Assembly (NCBI RefSeq): GCF_003432115.1
Contig: NZ_QWDC01000002.1
Coordinates: 1,392,878-1,456,877 of the forward strand
DNA from: Mucilaginibacter conchicola
Lineage (GTDB): Bacteria; Bacteroidota; Bacteroidia; Sphingobacteriales; Sphingobacteriaceae
DNA length: 64,000 nucleotides
Reading direction: 5' to 3'
Part shown: in pieces, positions 1 through 9,720 of the stretch
How the letters are laid out: every line of letters starts with the position of its first letter
Position numbering within the stretch: position 1 is the stretch's first letter
Position numbers and translations under genes: made by a program
The notes under the pieces: generated by a model
The model's database searches: none
What the model was told of the DNA's origin: nothing
What the model saw: the letters and a program-made list of their open reading frames with translations, nothing else

Positions 1-1548
1 GTTGAAAATGTGCATCTGTCAGATGAGCCCGGGATATACAGACAATTCATGACAGAGTTCGACAGGTTAAAGTATAACATCGATAACCGGATACCTTTGG
101 GCGAAGAAGCACCTTTACAGAAGCCAGTGACCGAGGAGCCGCAGCCTGATAATGGAAGCGAGTCCTTTACCAAACAACTGCATAATCTGGTTTACCTGGC
201 GGCGGAAATTGATACGGAACAGTACAAGACAATGGGATTTCAAAAGTCCGCTGAGAGTCTAGGAAGCGTTCCGATCTTCAAGGCAGAGTATCATAACATC
301 AAAGAGCAAGTGGGTTTGTATGCTGTTGACGATAGTTTGGGCAGTAAAAAAAGTGTACTGAGCTCTAATATCCAAACAGCATTTGAAAGTAGAAAAGCTA
401 ATCTGGAATTAGATAAATCGAACCTGATTCAATCGATAAAGAATTCTGATGAGATAGAGCAACGCCATATTAACCAGGAAATTTCGCGTCTGCATGCTGA
501 AAAAAATATTTATGAATTCGGCAACCAAAATGTAGGTGAAAAGGGACTTATTCATATCAATAAGGAGATAGAATTAAACAAACTGGAACAGAGAAATTTA
601 GAAGAATTGCTGATTGTGAAGCCCTTTGCGACGCCAGGTAACATACTGGTCTCTGTATTTCTGGCGATTTGCCTGTTTTACTTGTCTGTTTTTTTTGCTT
701 CGGCGCTTTATAAAGTGTTTTTTGAAGGGAATAACATCAGAACGCTTCTTAAATCCGGACAGCTTCCTCCGCTGCCACAACTGGTAGACGCGAATGCGAT
801 CATCAAGATCTTTAAAGAACAGGGCGTCTTGTTCGGGTTGATCTCCGGACTTATCTTTTTATTTCCATTGTCACTGACCAATATGAAGATCCTGGGAAGT
901 GAAAAAAGTTGGGTGAATACGCTTTGCTTTTGGATAGGCCTCGGGGTATTTGACATATTGGTGTCGGCTATGGTGGCTGTCAATACAGATAAAATTCAAT
1001 CGCTTATAAAAGGAGACGATTCAACGATGCAGCTTTGGGAGGTGGTCAAGCAAGGCGAATTTTATCTGATTTTCGTATTCGGAATGCTTCCGTTATTTAT
1101 TACGCACTACCTGATAGAATATGTTACGAAAGCATACCGGGAATCGAGAAGGGAGATCGTTGATTCGGGTAAAACCAGGATGCTGCAGATGCTGGCTAAA
1201 GACCTTCTGGAATTAGTTACACTACAGGAGATATTAAAAGGGAAGATCAGTGCTACGGAGAGTGCCATAAAACTATTGGAAGTGAAAATTTCGGCAATCG
1301 AGGTGAAAATTAATAATGAGCTGAATCAACTTGAGATGAGGTATGGTCAGTTCCACCAGGATATCAAAGCAATATTTGATGATTACAACGCGAAGATCAC
1401 CAGCGGTAAGATCTTTACGGAGGTTATTCTGATGAGTATCATCTCGGCCTTTAAGACCGGGTTTATCGATTTTCTGCCAAGATATTACGCGGCTGATGAA
1501 GTGGCCAACAGGGTCGCGGAAATCGAACTATCCATTTCGGAAAACTAA
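1..1548 (+). CDS. Membrane protein with coiled coils, 5' end outside window
   Basis: The frame is open from the first base, so the gene probably begins upstream; the GTG at base 10 is only the first possible start in the window. The visible ~515 residues have a charged N-terminal half rich in Lys/Glu/Leu, predicted to be coiled coil around residues 110-200, then about four hydrophobic segments (roughly residues 213-240, 270-290, 305-325 and 350-370), then a second long coiled coil to about residue 460. The arrangement is like DUF4407-type membrane proteins but I could not recognise a family. The stop lies 6 bp before the next start, so the two are surely cotranscribed. The partner is a secreted VWA-like protein, so a membrane-anchored complex is possible (inference). 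Confidence 0.6.
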   Translation, partial: VENVHLSDEPGIYRQFMTEFDRLKYNIDNRIPLGEEAPLQKPVTEEPQPDNGSESFTKQLHNLVYLAAEIDTEQYKTMGFQKSAESLGSVPIFKAEYHNIKEQVGLYAVDDSLGSKKSVLSSNIQTAFESRKANLELDKSNLIQSIKNSDEIEQRHINQEISRLHAEKNIYEFGNQNVGEKGLIHINKEIELNKLEQRNLEELLIVKPFATPGNILVSVFLAICLFYLSVFFASALYKVFFEGNNIRTLLKSGQLPPLPQLVDANAIIKIFKEQGVLFGLISGLIFLFPLSLTNMKILGSEKSWVNTLCFWIGLGVFDILVSAMVAVNTDKIQSLIKGDDSTMQLWEVVKQGEFYLIFVFGMLPLFITHYLIEYVTKAYRESRREIVDSGKTRMLQMLAKDLLELVTLQEILKGKISATESAIKLLEVKISAIEVKINNELNQLEMRYGQFHQDIKAIFDDYNAKITSGKIFTEVILMSIISAFKTGFIDFLPRYYAADEVANRVAEIELSISEN

Positions 1549-1554
1549 TTGACG

Positions 1555-2442
1555 ATGAAAAAGATCATACTATTTGTGCTGTCCACAGTTGCTGGAATAT
1601 CTGGCTATTCACAGGGTACTGTTACCATTAAAAATTTTACTTACCAGAATATCATCATTCTTGCTGACCTGTCCAGCCGGACAAAAAGTGCAAAATTTCC
1701 GCAGAAAGATACGGCGGTCATCCGTCAGCTGGTTTCCTATTTCAAAAATGATTGTGTCATGCCCGGCAAAAAAATCGGTGATAATTCCAGTATCTCCTTT
1801 TCTCCGTTCTCGCTTCCTGAAGGTAGGACAATCGATTTGGAAAGTTTTAGAGACCTGGGCGACAAACAGCGTTTTATCAATTCGAAAGGTAAGTATAAGA
1901 ACGCGGGATTGCAGCGTAAACTTGATGACCTGGAGGGTTTCGCTAGGATGCAGTACAAGACAGTTTCTAATCCGGGTATGGACCTGATCAGTTTATTGAT
2001 CGAAAGGATCGAAGGCGGCGGGCTAATTAAAAAGGATCATTCTGTTACGATAGGAGATGAAATTACCAGGACCCATTTTAGTAATCATATCTATATTTTG
2101 ACGGACGGATACCTGGAGTTTAAGTTCGCTGGTAATCCGAGCAATGAGTATTATTTCGGCGTTCCTCAGATTGAAAAGCTTAGAAAGTTTTGTGTGGCGA
2201 AAGGATTAACCCCGGGTAAAGCACTGGAGGCTAACAGCTCTTTGGGATTAAAAGGTTATGCAAGTACATACAACCGGCTTATTGACCTTCATGTTTTAGA
2301 GACAGCAGAGCGGGACAAAGATTTAATTTACTTAACCTACAGTCATCCCAAAGGACTGAGAGATAATGAGATATTAGAAGCAGTCTGGCGTAAATGGGCC
2401 AAGGACAGTGGTTTCAGAAGCCTGGAATGGAAGAAATATTGA
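1555..2442 (+). CDS. Secreted VWA-like protein
   Basis: The ATG at 1555 gives a classical signal peptide (MKKIILFVLSTVAGISGYSQ, cleavage near residue 20). A TTG two codons upstream is less likely. The mature part opens with a hydrophobic strand followed by ADLSSRT and later has a strand ending in YILTDGY. This order, an Asp-x-Ser strand and then a Thr-Asp-Gly strand, is typical of von Willebrand factor A domains. The metal site is only partial, since DLSSR lacks the last Ser of DxSxS. A periplasmic or outer-membrane lipid-facing location is expected. The gene starts directly after the membrane coiled-coil gene, so the two are probably one operon. The VWA call is by motif only. Confidence 0.6.
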   Translation: MKKIILFVLSTVAGISGYSQGTVTIKNFTYQNIIILADLSSRTKSAKFPQKDTAVIRQLVSYFKNDCVMPGKKIGDNSSISFSPFSLPEGRTIDLESFRDLGDKQRFINSKGKYKNAGLQRKLDDLEGFARMQYKTVSNPGMDLISLLIERIEGGGLIKKDHSVTIGDEITRTHFSNHIYILTDGYLEFKFAGNPSNEYYFGVPQIEKLRKFCVAKGLTPGKALEANSSLGLKGYASTYNRLIDLHVLETAERDKDLIYLTYSHPKGLRDNEILEAVWRKWAKDSGFRSLEWKKY

Positions 2443-2519
2443 GCAGCCTATTTCATGCAGAAATCCGCATGAATAACAGGTCGTTCCCAGGTATAATAGT
2501 TAAATAAAACTTTAGAATA

Positions 2520-3605
2520 ATGACAATGGACTTCAAAGACGAAGTGCTGCAACTTGCCAGCCGCGTCGAAAAATTACTGCCGCAAATCAAAACCGAAGAA
2601 GCGACTAAAAATGCACTGATCATGCCATTCATAAAGGTATTGGGTTATGATGTATTCAATCCCTTTGAGGTCAACCCGGAGTTTATCGCAGATATCGGTA
2701 TCAAAAAAGGGGAAAAGGTTGATTATGCGATCATGAAGGAAGGGGAGCCTGCAATACTCGTAGAGTGTAAGCACCACCTGGAAAAACTGGATCCGCATAA
2801 TTCGCAGTTGTTCCGATATTTCCACACGACAAAGGCAAAGTTCGGGCTGCTGACCAACGGTTTGAATTATCGTTTCTACACCGACCTGGTGGAAACGAAC
2901 AAGATGGATAGCTCGCCATTTTTTGAGTTCAATATCACCGAGATCAAAGAGGCGGATATGATTGAACTTAAAAAGTTCCATAAGTCTTATTTTGATGTCG
3001 ATAGTATCACGAATACGGCAAGTGAGCTGAAATATTTGAACGAGCTTAAGAATTTGATTAACCGGGAATTGCTGGCGCCCTCCGAAGGATTTATCACCTT
3101 TTTTGCGAGGCAGGTGTATTCGGGACAGGTAACGGCGAAGGTGAAAGAGCAGTTCGGGCCGATCATCAAGCGTTCGTTTGGTTCGCTGATCAGTGATGCG
3201 ATCAATGAGCGCCTGAAGTCAGCTTTGAACCAGGAGAAGCAGTTAGAGGTCGCAGAGGCCGTGAAGCAGGATGGAACTGTGGCTGCTGCAGAAACGGAGA
3301 CCGGCATAGTGACTACCGAAGAGGAGCTGGAAGGTTTCTATATTGTCAAGTCGCTGCTGCGCCAGCATGTGGATGCAATGCGGGTAACTTACCGGGATGC
3401 CTTGTCTTATTTCGCCATCTTGCTGGATGATAATAACCGGAAAACAATCTGTCGCTTGTACTTTAACGGGGTTAAGAAATACCTGGTGGTGCTGGATGAG
3501 GCGAGAAAAGAGGTGAAGTTCGAGGTGAAGTCGCTTGATGAGATCTACCAATATGGTGAGCAGTTGCTTGAGGTGATCGCCAGGTTGGAAAAAGGGAAGA
3601 ATTAG
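2520..3605 (+). CDS. HsdR N-terminal-type restriction nuclease, stand-alone
   Basis: The first ~150 residues match the N-terminal nuclease domain of type I restriction R subunits (HsdR_N_2). They contain the PD-(D/E)XK pattern: VDYAIM (Asp) followed by AILVECKHH (Glu-x-Lys), and the segment on limiting target size, KNALIMPFIKVLGYDVFNP. There is no helicase motor, and no HsdM or HsdS nearby, so this is a solo nuclease-like protein of 361 residues, not a type I system. The C-terminal part (about residues 270-360) carries an additional alpha/beta region often seen in such solo proteins. It lies 77 bp after the VWA-like gene and within a defence-like block. Its DNA target and partner are unknown. 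Confidence 0.75.
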   Translation: MTMDFKDEVLQLASRVEKLLPQIKTEEATKNALIMPFIKVLGYDVFNPFEVNPEFIADIGIKKGEKVDYAIMKEGEPAILVECKHHLEKLDPHNSQLFRYFHTTKAKFGLLTNGLNYRFYTDLVETNKMDSSPFFEFNITEIKEADMIELKKFHKSYFDVDSITNTASELKYLNELKNLINRELLAPSEGFITFFARQVYSGQVTAKVKEQFGPIIKRSFGSLISDAINERLKSALNQEKQLEVAEAVKQDGTVAAAETETGIVTTEEELEGFYIVKSLLRQHVDAMRVTYRDALSYFAILLDDNNRKTICRLYFNGVKKYLVVLDEARKEVKFEVKSLDEIYQYGEQLLEVIARLEKGKN

Positions 3606-3646
3606 AATTTTACAAAAATATTTAACCATTCATCGTTGATACGAAT

Positions 3647-3886
3647 ATGGCATCATGTTTTAAGTGCGGGGCCGGTGGTTCCAGTTACCGGAGAACGGTG
3701 CAAACGGGTAGTTCGAGGAGCATCTATTCTGGTAAACGGACAAGTAGTCGGACAACAACACATTACGGGATGAAAACCTTATGTGAAAGTTGCGCTTACG
3801 AACAGGATCTGGGAAGTGCTTACGGGTTCCTTTTTATCCAGATATTGATCGCTGTGGTGTTGATGTATTTTATTTTTAGATCGTAA
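3647..3886 (+). CDS. Small zinc-ribbon-like membrane protein
   Basis: This 79-residue protein has two Cys pairs, CFKC near the N-terminus and CESC around residue 46, which could bind one zinc ion. A Ser/Thr/Arg-rich linker lies between them and a single C-terminal membrane helix (about residues 58-77) ends the protein. The gene overlaps the next start by one base (TAATG at 3884-3888), which indicates translational coupling. No family is recognised. A cytoplasmic metal-binding head with a C-terminal membrane anchor is the simplest reading. Confidence 0.6.
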   Translation: MASCFKCGAGGSSYRRTVQTGSSRSIYSGKRTSSRTTTHYGMKTLCESCAYEQDLGSAYGFLFIQILIAVVLMYFIFRS

Positions 3887-4212
3887 TGGACTGGGGGAAG
3901 ATTAAGAGAGTGCGCAGATACGCCTATTTGCTTATATTGGTAAATATTGCATTAGGGTATTTGCTCTTTAAGCGGTCGGAAGGACGTAAGATATCGGCGA
4001 CAACAGTCGAAGATCGAACGAATGCCCATATAGTCGCCAGGAGGGGAGTGAAGTTGAGAGTCGGGCCTGATGCGGGTTCCGGATCGATAGCAACTATTGC
4101 TGATAAGGAAAGAGTGACCGTAGTTGGTGACAGTTTAACGAACGGTTGGATGGAGGTGGTCTATCAGGATCAGCAGGGATGGGTTTGGGGGGATTATGTG
4201 GAAGTAGAATAG
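3886..4212 (+). CDS. SH3b-domain protein with N-terminal membrane anchor
   Basis: The 108-residue protein starts with a basic stretch and one membrane helix (about residues 12-30). The C-terminal ~65 residues look like a bacterial SH3 (SH3_3) domain: RRGVKLRVGPDAGS is the typical start, followed by ERVTVVG and a final GWVWGDYVEVE. Such domains usually bind peptides or cell-wall material outside the membrane. The start codon overlaps the stop of the zinc-ribbon-like gene, so the two are made together. Confidence 0.7.
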   Translation: MDWGKIKRVRRYAYLLILVNIALGYLLFKRSEGRKISATTVEDRTNAHIVARRGVKLRVGPDAGSGSIATIADKERVTVVGDSLTNGWMEVVYQDQQGWVWGDYVEVE

Positions 4213-4538
4213 TTATTTCGGCAATGTTTTGAAACATTATCAAACCTTATGATGCTGAGTAGAAGATATTAAATTAATATTCGGTTACATTGCACATAAT
4301 CAACACGCTCAGAGAGGCCTAAATTCTATACGCAGGTTGTTAATTTTTGACAAATTGAATATGGGTGTTTTGGCTTTAGTAGGAGTATAAATTGTAGAAC
4401 CATTAGCAAAAGTTTTGATAAGCCAGTTGATGAAAATAATCGTGAGCTGTAAATAATAATCTGGAGAAGGATTTCAGACAATGATTTGCTAAACCAAATA
4501 GGACATCGTATTTTAACTTATTCTTTTCATCAAACCCA
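4213..4538. other. Intergenic, no gene seen
   Basis: This 326-base AT-rich stretch has no reading frame with coding character and no recognisable RNA. It separates the small membrane-protein pair from the SMEK-NACHT gene and must hold the promoter of the latter, but I cannot point to a convincing Bacteroidota promoter. Confidence 0.5.
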
Positions 4539-7397
4539 ATGTCAAATCACAATAAACTGCTGGTCTCTATAAGAGACTACCTAAGCCGGTTCCAATTGCA
4601 GGTCAAAATAGCGACAGCGAATTCGGAATACGATATTAACCACCACGCAGAAAATATTCTCGTCCCATTGCTCAATATTGTTTTTGACAGCAAACTCAGA
4701 AATGCTAATGACAGCGAGAAAAAACACTTTGAAAGTATAGATCTTATCGATGATCAGATCGCCAGGATAGGCGTTCAGGTGACCGCCACAAATTCAATTG
4801 AAAAAGTAAAGAGCACGCTTTCGAAGTTTTTAAAGTACGGACATGATAAACATATAGATAAACTGTACGTCTATATATTAACGGAAAAACAAAGAAACTA
4901 TTCCCAGTTGATCGTTGACGGCATCTCCAGTGGGAAGACACTTTTCAATAACAAAGAACAGATTATAGACGCGACCGATCTTTATGGGCTGATAAAACGT
5001 CTCAATGATGTTAAAAAGTTTCAGGCGATCAATGATCTGCTGGAACAAGAATTCTCGGACCTGAACATCGCCAATGATTTTAACTATTCTGATTTTGCCG
5101 GTTTTAAAGCGTCTTACACAGAAAAATGCCTTAATAATTTTTCTAGACTGAACTTTTTTGGGTTATCAGTTAACAGAAGCCGCCCGCGTGAGGTGGAACT
5201 TTATGAACTTTTCGTGCCGCCCCATTTTAGAAATATAGGCGTCAGCGGAGCCACGAAGGATTGGATAGAATTGGAATATACTTTTCCAAAAATAGATTTT
5301 GTCGGTATCGAGGAATTTAAAACCATTGATCTTAATATTTTTGAAAAATTAGCAGCAGGGGATTTTGCAGGCGGCTTTAATACAGACACTATTCATGAAA
5401 GGATTTACAGGGACGGATTCATGGATTATGGCCTGAAAGATCTGTTCAGCAAAAGCCAGCACACCGTGCTCTTGGGAAACCCGGGTGCAGGAAAGTCATC
5501 GATAATCAAGTATTCTATTTGTAAGATCTTGGAAAATGATGAAACCGTATTTTCGAATGAAGATATCTACAGGTTCATCCCTTTTCGAATTGAGCTTCAT
5601 AAGTATAATCAGGTCAAGATAGCACATGGGATAAGCTTTGCAGAATTTCTGGTTAAGATTCTAGCAAGTGAATTTCAGACAAATATAAGCCTGGACAGAG
5701 TGATAAAAATACTGACTTACTTTCCATGTCTGGTATTCTTTGACGGTATCGATGAAATATTTGATATACAGGAAAGAATAGGCGTGCGCAATGATATACA
5801 GAATTTCGCAACCACCTATCCGGATGTGAAAGTAGTCGTTACCAGCCGTTATGAATCTTATGAGGAGGTCTCTTTTGATAAGTTCTACAGGCTTGAGGTA
5901 AAGAACTTCAACCAGGAACAATTAGTAGACTACGTCAGGAAATGGTACAATCAGGAAGAAACCGACCTCAATCGCAGGGAGCAGGAAATTGCAGGTTGTA
6001 TCGCGCAGCTAGCGAACGTAGACAAGGAGTTGAAATATAATCCCTTACTGTTGTCTTTAATACTGATACTTTACCGCAATGAATTGGAACTCCCTACCAA
6101 TAAGTTAAGCATTTACGAAGGTTGTACCAATACCATAGTCGAACACAGGGATGAAAAGGAGAAAAAGCTGAAATTCAATCTGGCTATACATAACAAGGCA
6201 TCTGTATTCTCTGCCATCGCATTCTGGCAATTCGATAGTTCAAACAGAAGCATCACCAATTCAGCAGTACAACTTCATTTAAAAAGATACTTGATTGAAA
6301 ACGGCGAAATCGAAGATGAACATCAGGCAGATAAGGCAGCAACGGAGTTCCTGGAATTTGCAAAGCTGCGTTCGATCTATTTTGAAAATAAATTTACCCA
6401 TAAAACCTTTTTGGAGTATTTCACTGCCTACTACATTTTTACCAAGTACTACATTGGAAACAGCCAGGAACGCTTTACCGAAATATTGAGCAAGAACCTG
6501 GGACTGTCTTCCTGGGCGGTTGTTTTGGAACTGCTGGTGTGTAAAGTCGATCAGAATATCGGCGGTCCCAAATTATTTAGAAAGATCATCGATGAGCAAC
6601 TTGCCGAAAATAAAAACGATGCCTTATTGTTTTTCCTTCAAATTTTAAAGTATCTGACGAATATAAATGAGAAGACTGTTGTTGATCTGATTATTCTTGC
6701 CATCCAGAATTGTTTTGCAGAAAAGTTCCCCTTGAAAGAAAGCAAGATCGTACATAAGCCCGTACTCTTTGAATGTTTGGTTACTATTTACGCCGTTCCT
6801 CGGTTTAAGGCTTTTTTCTTCCGTGTACTGGAAGTTTTGGTTGGGGAAAATACTTTGAGTAATAGCCAATTATTTTCTTTCATTGATGAGTTTTCGAACG
6901 CGGTAAACAGCGATGAGCCAACTGTTTTTCTGGAAGGACTAATCAATGCCGAAGAATCACCAAGACGTTTCTTTTTTAAGAACCTGAGACATATCCAAAA
7001 AAGCTACTTATCTTATTTAAAGGAATTTGTCGAACGCTTTGGTGTTAAACAACTGAAAGACGTATATCAGTCAAGTTTCGACCTGCCGTTATTCTTTGGA
7101 CAACACTCTTTTAACTGGATCTTAAGTTTCGTTGTTTCTGCTCCACCGGTTGATTGCGAGAAACAATACATGAAATTGAGAGATATCGGCTTGTCACAGT
7201 CAGAGATCAGGAATACTTTAGCCCGTAACTTTTTAAGTAAGCCTGAACTGGAGCCATATGCGAAGTTATTGATCGGTTTGCCTAAATCCGGTTTCCGGGA
7301 TTTCGTAAAGACAATGGTCAAATCATACAAACAGATGCCGGATGAATCCGGGGTGAAGTTTTATGATACTTTCTACACTAAGTATAAAAACAGGTGA
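4539..7397 (+). CDS. SMEK-NACHT NTPase, candidate anti-phage protein
   Basis: The first ~150 residues fit the SMEK domain, a nuclease-like domain found in prokaryotic immune proteins (FESIDLIDDQIARIGVQVTA, then a Lys-rich helix). A NACHT-type P-loop NTPase follows: Walker A GNPGAGKSS near residue 314, Walker B LVFFDGIDEI near residue 400, and VVVTSR near residue 435. The ~450-residue C-terminal part is alpha-helical and probably a sensor. Bacterial NACHT proteins are known to trigger abortive anti-phage responses by a fused effector; here the SMEK domain would be that effector (inference). The gene is AT-rich compared with the region after 10 kb. An OLD-type nuclease gene follows after 47 bp on the same strand. 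Confidence 0.8.
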   Translation: MSNHNKLLVSIRDYLSRFQLQVKIATANSEYDINHHAENILVPLLNIVFDSKLRNANDSEKKHFESIDLIDDQIARIGVQVTATNSIEKVKSTLSKFLKYGHDKHIDKLYVYILTEKQRNYSQLIVDGISSGKTLFNNKEQIIDATDLYGLIKRLNDVKKFQAINDLLEQEFSDLNIANDFNYSDFAGFKASYTEKCLNNFSRLNFFGLSVNRSRPREVELYELFVPPHFRNIGVSGATKDWIELEYTFPKIDFVGIEEFKTIDLNIFEKLAAGDFAGGFNTDTIHERIYRDGFMDYGLKDLFSKSQHTVLLGNPGAGKSSIIKYSICKILENDETVFSNEDIYRFIPFRIELHKYNQVKIAHGISFAEFLVKILASEFQTNISLDRVIKILTYFPCLVFFDGIDEIFDIQERIGVRNDIQNFATTYPDVKVVVTSRYESYEEVSFDKFYRLEVKNFNQEQLVDYVRKWYNQEETDLNRREQEIAGCIAQLANVDKELKYNPLLLSLILILYRNELELPTNKLSIYEGCTNTIVEHRDEKEKKLKFNLAIHNKASVFSAIAFWQFDSSNRSITNSAVQLHLKRYLIENGEIEDEHQADKAATEFLEFAKLRSIYFENKFTHKTFLEYFTAYYIFTKYYIGNSQERFTEILSKNLGLSSWAVVLELLVCKVDQNIGGPKLFRKIIDEQLAENKNDALLFFLQILKYLTNINEKTVVDLIILAIQNCFAEKFPLKESKIVHKPVLFECLVTIYAVPRFKAFFFRVLEVLVGENTLSNSQLFSFIDEFSNAVNSDEPTVFLEGLINAEESPRRFFFKNLRHIQKSYLSYLKEFVERFGVKQLKDVYQSSFDLPLFFGQHSFNWILSFVVSAPPVDCEKQYMKLRDIGLSQSEIRNTLARNFLSKPELEPYAKLLIGLPKSGFRDFVKTMVKSYKQMPDESGVKFYDTFYTKYKNR

Positions 7398-7444
7398 ATA
7401 TTTGAAACAAGTACCTATATTATAACAATCCTAAAATCTTATTC

Positions 7445-9286
7445 ATGAAAATCGACTACTTCTACATTAAAGGCTTCAGGAGAATCAAAGAAGCAAAGAT
7501 CGAATGTGGGGACGCGACCTTCCTTATAGGCGAAAACAATATCGGCAAAAGCAGTATTCTTACGGCCATGGAATTGTTCTTCTCAGATTCCAAAAACCTA
7601 GATGACGATGACTACTTTAAGATCGATGACCCCGAACACCAAGCCGACGAGGTCATTTTTGAAGTAAAACTCACCGACCTGCCCGCGGAGTCCAATACAT
7701 GGCGCGGATTCAAGGGCCGCATTTTTGCAGAGGCCCCGAACGGTGAGCCACTGAACTGTATTTATTACCGAAAAACCTATCCAAGAGGCGGCGCAGCAAA
7801 GAGAGAAATGCGGTCTTGCAGCAAAACGATAAAGGAAGAATTTGCGAAGTGTAAAACGCTTGACGATTACCTTGCAGTAGGCATTAGCGAAGAAATCATC
7901 GCCGAGTGTTTTGAGGGTGATGTAAACAGGTCAAAAAACCTTACCGCTAAAGACAAAGATAAGCTCGACCTTATCTCAGAGATTTGGGACGTCGACGAGA
8001 ATAACGCTGAGTGGGCGCAAAATCCCGGCGGCATCGAGCAAAACATCTTAGTGAAACTTCCCCGTTTCTTGCTTATCCCAGCCGAGAACGGAAAAAACGA
8101 GATTAACAAACAAGGCGGCGCTCTTCAAAATACCATGAAGGAACTGTTCAATGAAGTAAGGGAAGCGTCAGAAAATTACAAGCAGGCCCAGCTATATTTA
8201 GAAAAACTGGCAGCCGAGCTAAATCCAAACGACGAAAATCAGGAATTCGGAAAAATGCTTATTGAGATAAACAATATCATAAGCGGTGTATTTACAGGTT
8301 CACAAATACATATCACGACAGATTTGAGTGATGCCAATTCGTCCATAAAGCCTACGTTCAATATTGAAATGTCAAGCAACGTTAAAACTCATCCTGAAAA
8401 GCAGGGAATGGGTGCGATACGTTCAACAGTATTTGCCTTGTTGCGGTATCGTGAGCGATTTGTTCAAAGAAAAATCAAAGAAGGAGTTTTTATAAGACCC
8501 TTGATAATTGGGTTTGAAGAGCCTGAGATGTATCTTCATCCCAATGCGGCAAGCTTGATGCGCGAAAAATTATATGAACTGGCCACTTCGTCGAATTCCA
8601 AGATCATTTGCACTACGCACTCGCCATATATGATCGACCTTAGTCGGAAGATCGATAATGAACATTACCCCAAACAAGTACTCAATCTTTTGAGTTTAAA
8701 AATCGATGCCGAGCATGCTATTCCTGTCACCACATCTATGGCATTCAACACCACAAAAGCGTTCAAAGACCTGCAAGCGGATGATAAACAGTTTGTCAAA
8801 TTCATTTTGAAGATCGACGATTCAATAGCGAAAGTGTTTTTCTGCCGACGTGTCATTGTTGTCGAAGGGGATACAGAGGAATTACTGTTGAAAGAAACGG
8901 TACAGCGACTACCGATAATTAAAATGAAAAAGTTTCTATCAGAGTATCAAATTGTCAAAGCCAGAGGTAAAGCAGTGATCATATCACTTGTAAAATACCT
9001 GAAAATTTTAGGCATTGATCCTTTTGTCATTCACGATATGGATACTGAAGCAGGAGCAATGAAATTTAATGATCCGATCTTGGCAAGTTTGGAGAATATG
9101 GAGGAAAGGAGGTTAATGGTTGAACATACGATCGAAGACCTTATAGGTTATCCTGAACCAGTGAATGAAAAGCCCTACAATGCCTACAGACATATTAATG
9201 AAAACTGGGGAAGTGACTGGGACAATGTAGGTGCTCCATGGAAAGAAATTTTTCAAAAACATATCTCACCTGAGCTATTTGTATAA
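7445..9286 (+). CDS. OLD-family ATPase/TOPRIM nuclease
   Basis: This 613-residue protein has an N-terminal ABC/SMC-type ATPase domain with Walker A GENNIGKSS (about residues 29-37), a coiled insertion, and Walker B FEEPEMYLHP near residue 360, followed by CTTHSPYMID (H-loop). The C-terminal TOPRIM domain has VVEGDTEE near residue 475 and HDMDTEAG near residue 530, the acidic residues that bind metal. This is the OLD (overcoming lysogenization defect) nuclease arrangement. No UvrD-like helicase follows, so it is not a Gabija pair. It may work alone or with the SMEK-NACHT protein 47 bp upstream. Both are AT-rich and probably laterally acquired. Confidence 0.88.
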   Translation: MKIDYFYIKGFRRIKEAKIECGDATFLIGENNIGKSSILTAMELFFSDSKNLDDDDYFKIDDPEHQADEVIFEVKLTDLPAESNTWRGFKGRIFAEAPNGEPLNCIYYRKTYPRGGAAKREMRSCSKTIKEEFAKCKTLDDYLAVGISEEIIAECFEGDVNRSKNLTAKDKDKLDLISEIWDVDENNAEWAQNPGGIEQNILVKLPRFLLIPAENGKNEINKQGGALQNTMKELFNEVREASENYKQAQLYLEKLAAELNPNDENQEFGKMLIEINNIISGVFTGSQIHITTDLSDANSSIKPTFNIEMSSNVKTHPEKQGMGAIRSTVFALLRYRERFVQRKIKEGVFIRPLIIGFEEPEMYLHPNAASLMREKLYELATSSNSKIICTTHSPYMIDLSRKIDNEHYPKQVLNLLSLKIDAEHAIPVTTSMAFNTTKAFKDLQADDKQFVKFILKIDDSIAKVFFCRRVIVVEGDTEELLLKETVQRLPIIKMKKFLSEYQIVKARGKAVIISLVKYLKILGIDPFVIHDMDTEAGAMKFNDPILASLENMEERRLMVEHTIEDLIGYPEPVNEKPYNAYRHINENWGSDWDNVGAPWKEIFQKHISPELFV

Positions 9287-9300
9287 GACGGAATAGATAT

Positions 9301-9335
9301 GCATGTGATCTGGATGTTTCAGGCCACATGCTTTT
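9301..9335 (+). terminator. Likely Rho-independent terminator after OLD gene
   Basis: GCATGTG (9301-9307) pairs with CACATGC (9325-9331), and four T follow at once. The loop is 17 bases and may fold further (CTG with CAG). It lies 14 bases after the OLD stop codon. Confidence 0.5.
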
Positions 9336-9411
9336 AAGAATTGCCAAATGGAGGCCCTGTCTATGAATGAGGCGGCATAAAAATTAAACTATTTGTTAAA
9401 ACAGTATTCGA

Positions 9412-9645
9412 CTATTTTAAATCGGAAAAATCCAAAAGTGTTGTTGGGTCAACATTAAGGGCTCTAGACAGAGCCATGAGTATATAAGCTGTCGGATTAG
9501 CACCTTCAATTTCGTAACGGTTGATCACTTGTTTATCTTTATTGATCCTTGCTGCTAATTCAAGTTGAGTGATATTTAGTTGTTCGCGAAGCTGCTTGAT
9601 TCTTCGACCAAGGTTTTTACGGAATTCTATCAGCTTAGCGTCCAT
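9412..9645 (-). CDS. XRE-family HTH regulator
   Basis: The 77-residue protein is almost only a Cro/C1-type helix-turn-helix: LGRRIKQLREQLNITQLELAARINKDKQVINRYE is the helix 1-3 region (described here in parts), and the last 20 residues form helices 4 and 5. It has no sensor domain. It is transcribed toward the OLD gene and away from the GC-rich block. An imperfect palindrome at 9721-9740, upstream of its start, could be its operator. It may regulate itself or the defence genes (inference). Confidence 0.85.
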   Translation of the reverse strand: MDAKLIEFRKNLGRRIKQLREQLNITQLELAARINKDKQVINRYEIEGANPTAYILMALSRALNVDPTTLLDFSDLK

Positions 9646-9720
9646 GTACGCAAACTCACACTTATTTGAAAATATCTGGTCAACAAATTTGTTTACTTTA
9701 TTTTTATTTGCTAAGTTTGA

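Noticed and set aside
2520..3605. Type I restriction system
   Set aside because: There is only the HsdR-N-type nuclease domain, without helicase, HsdM or HsdS in the flanks.
7445..9286. Gabija-type system (GajA)
   Set aside because: The OLD protein has no UvrD-like helicase gene beside it; the neighbours are a NACHT gene and an XRE gene.
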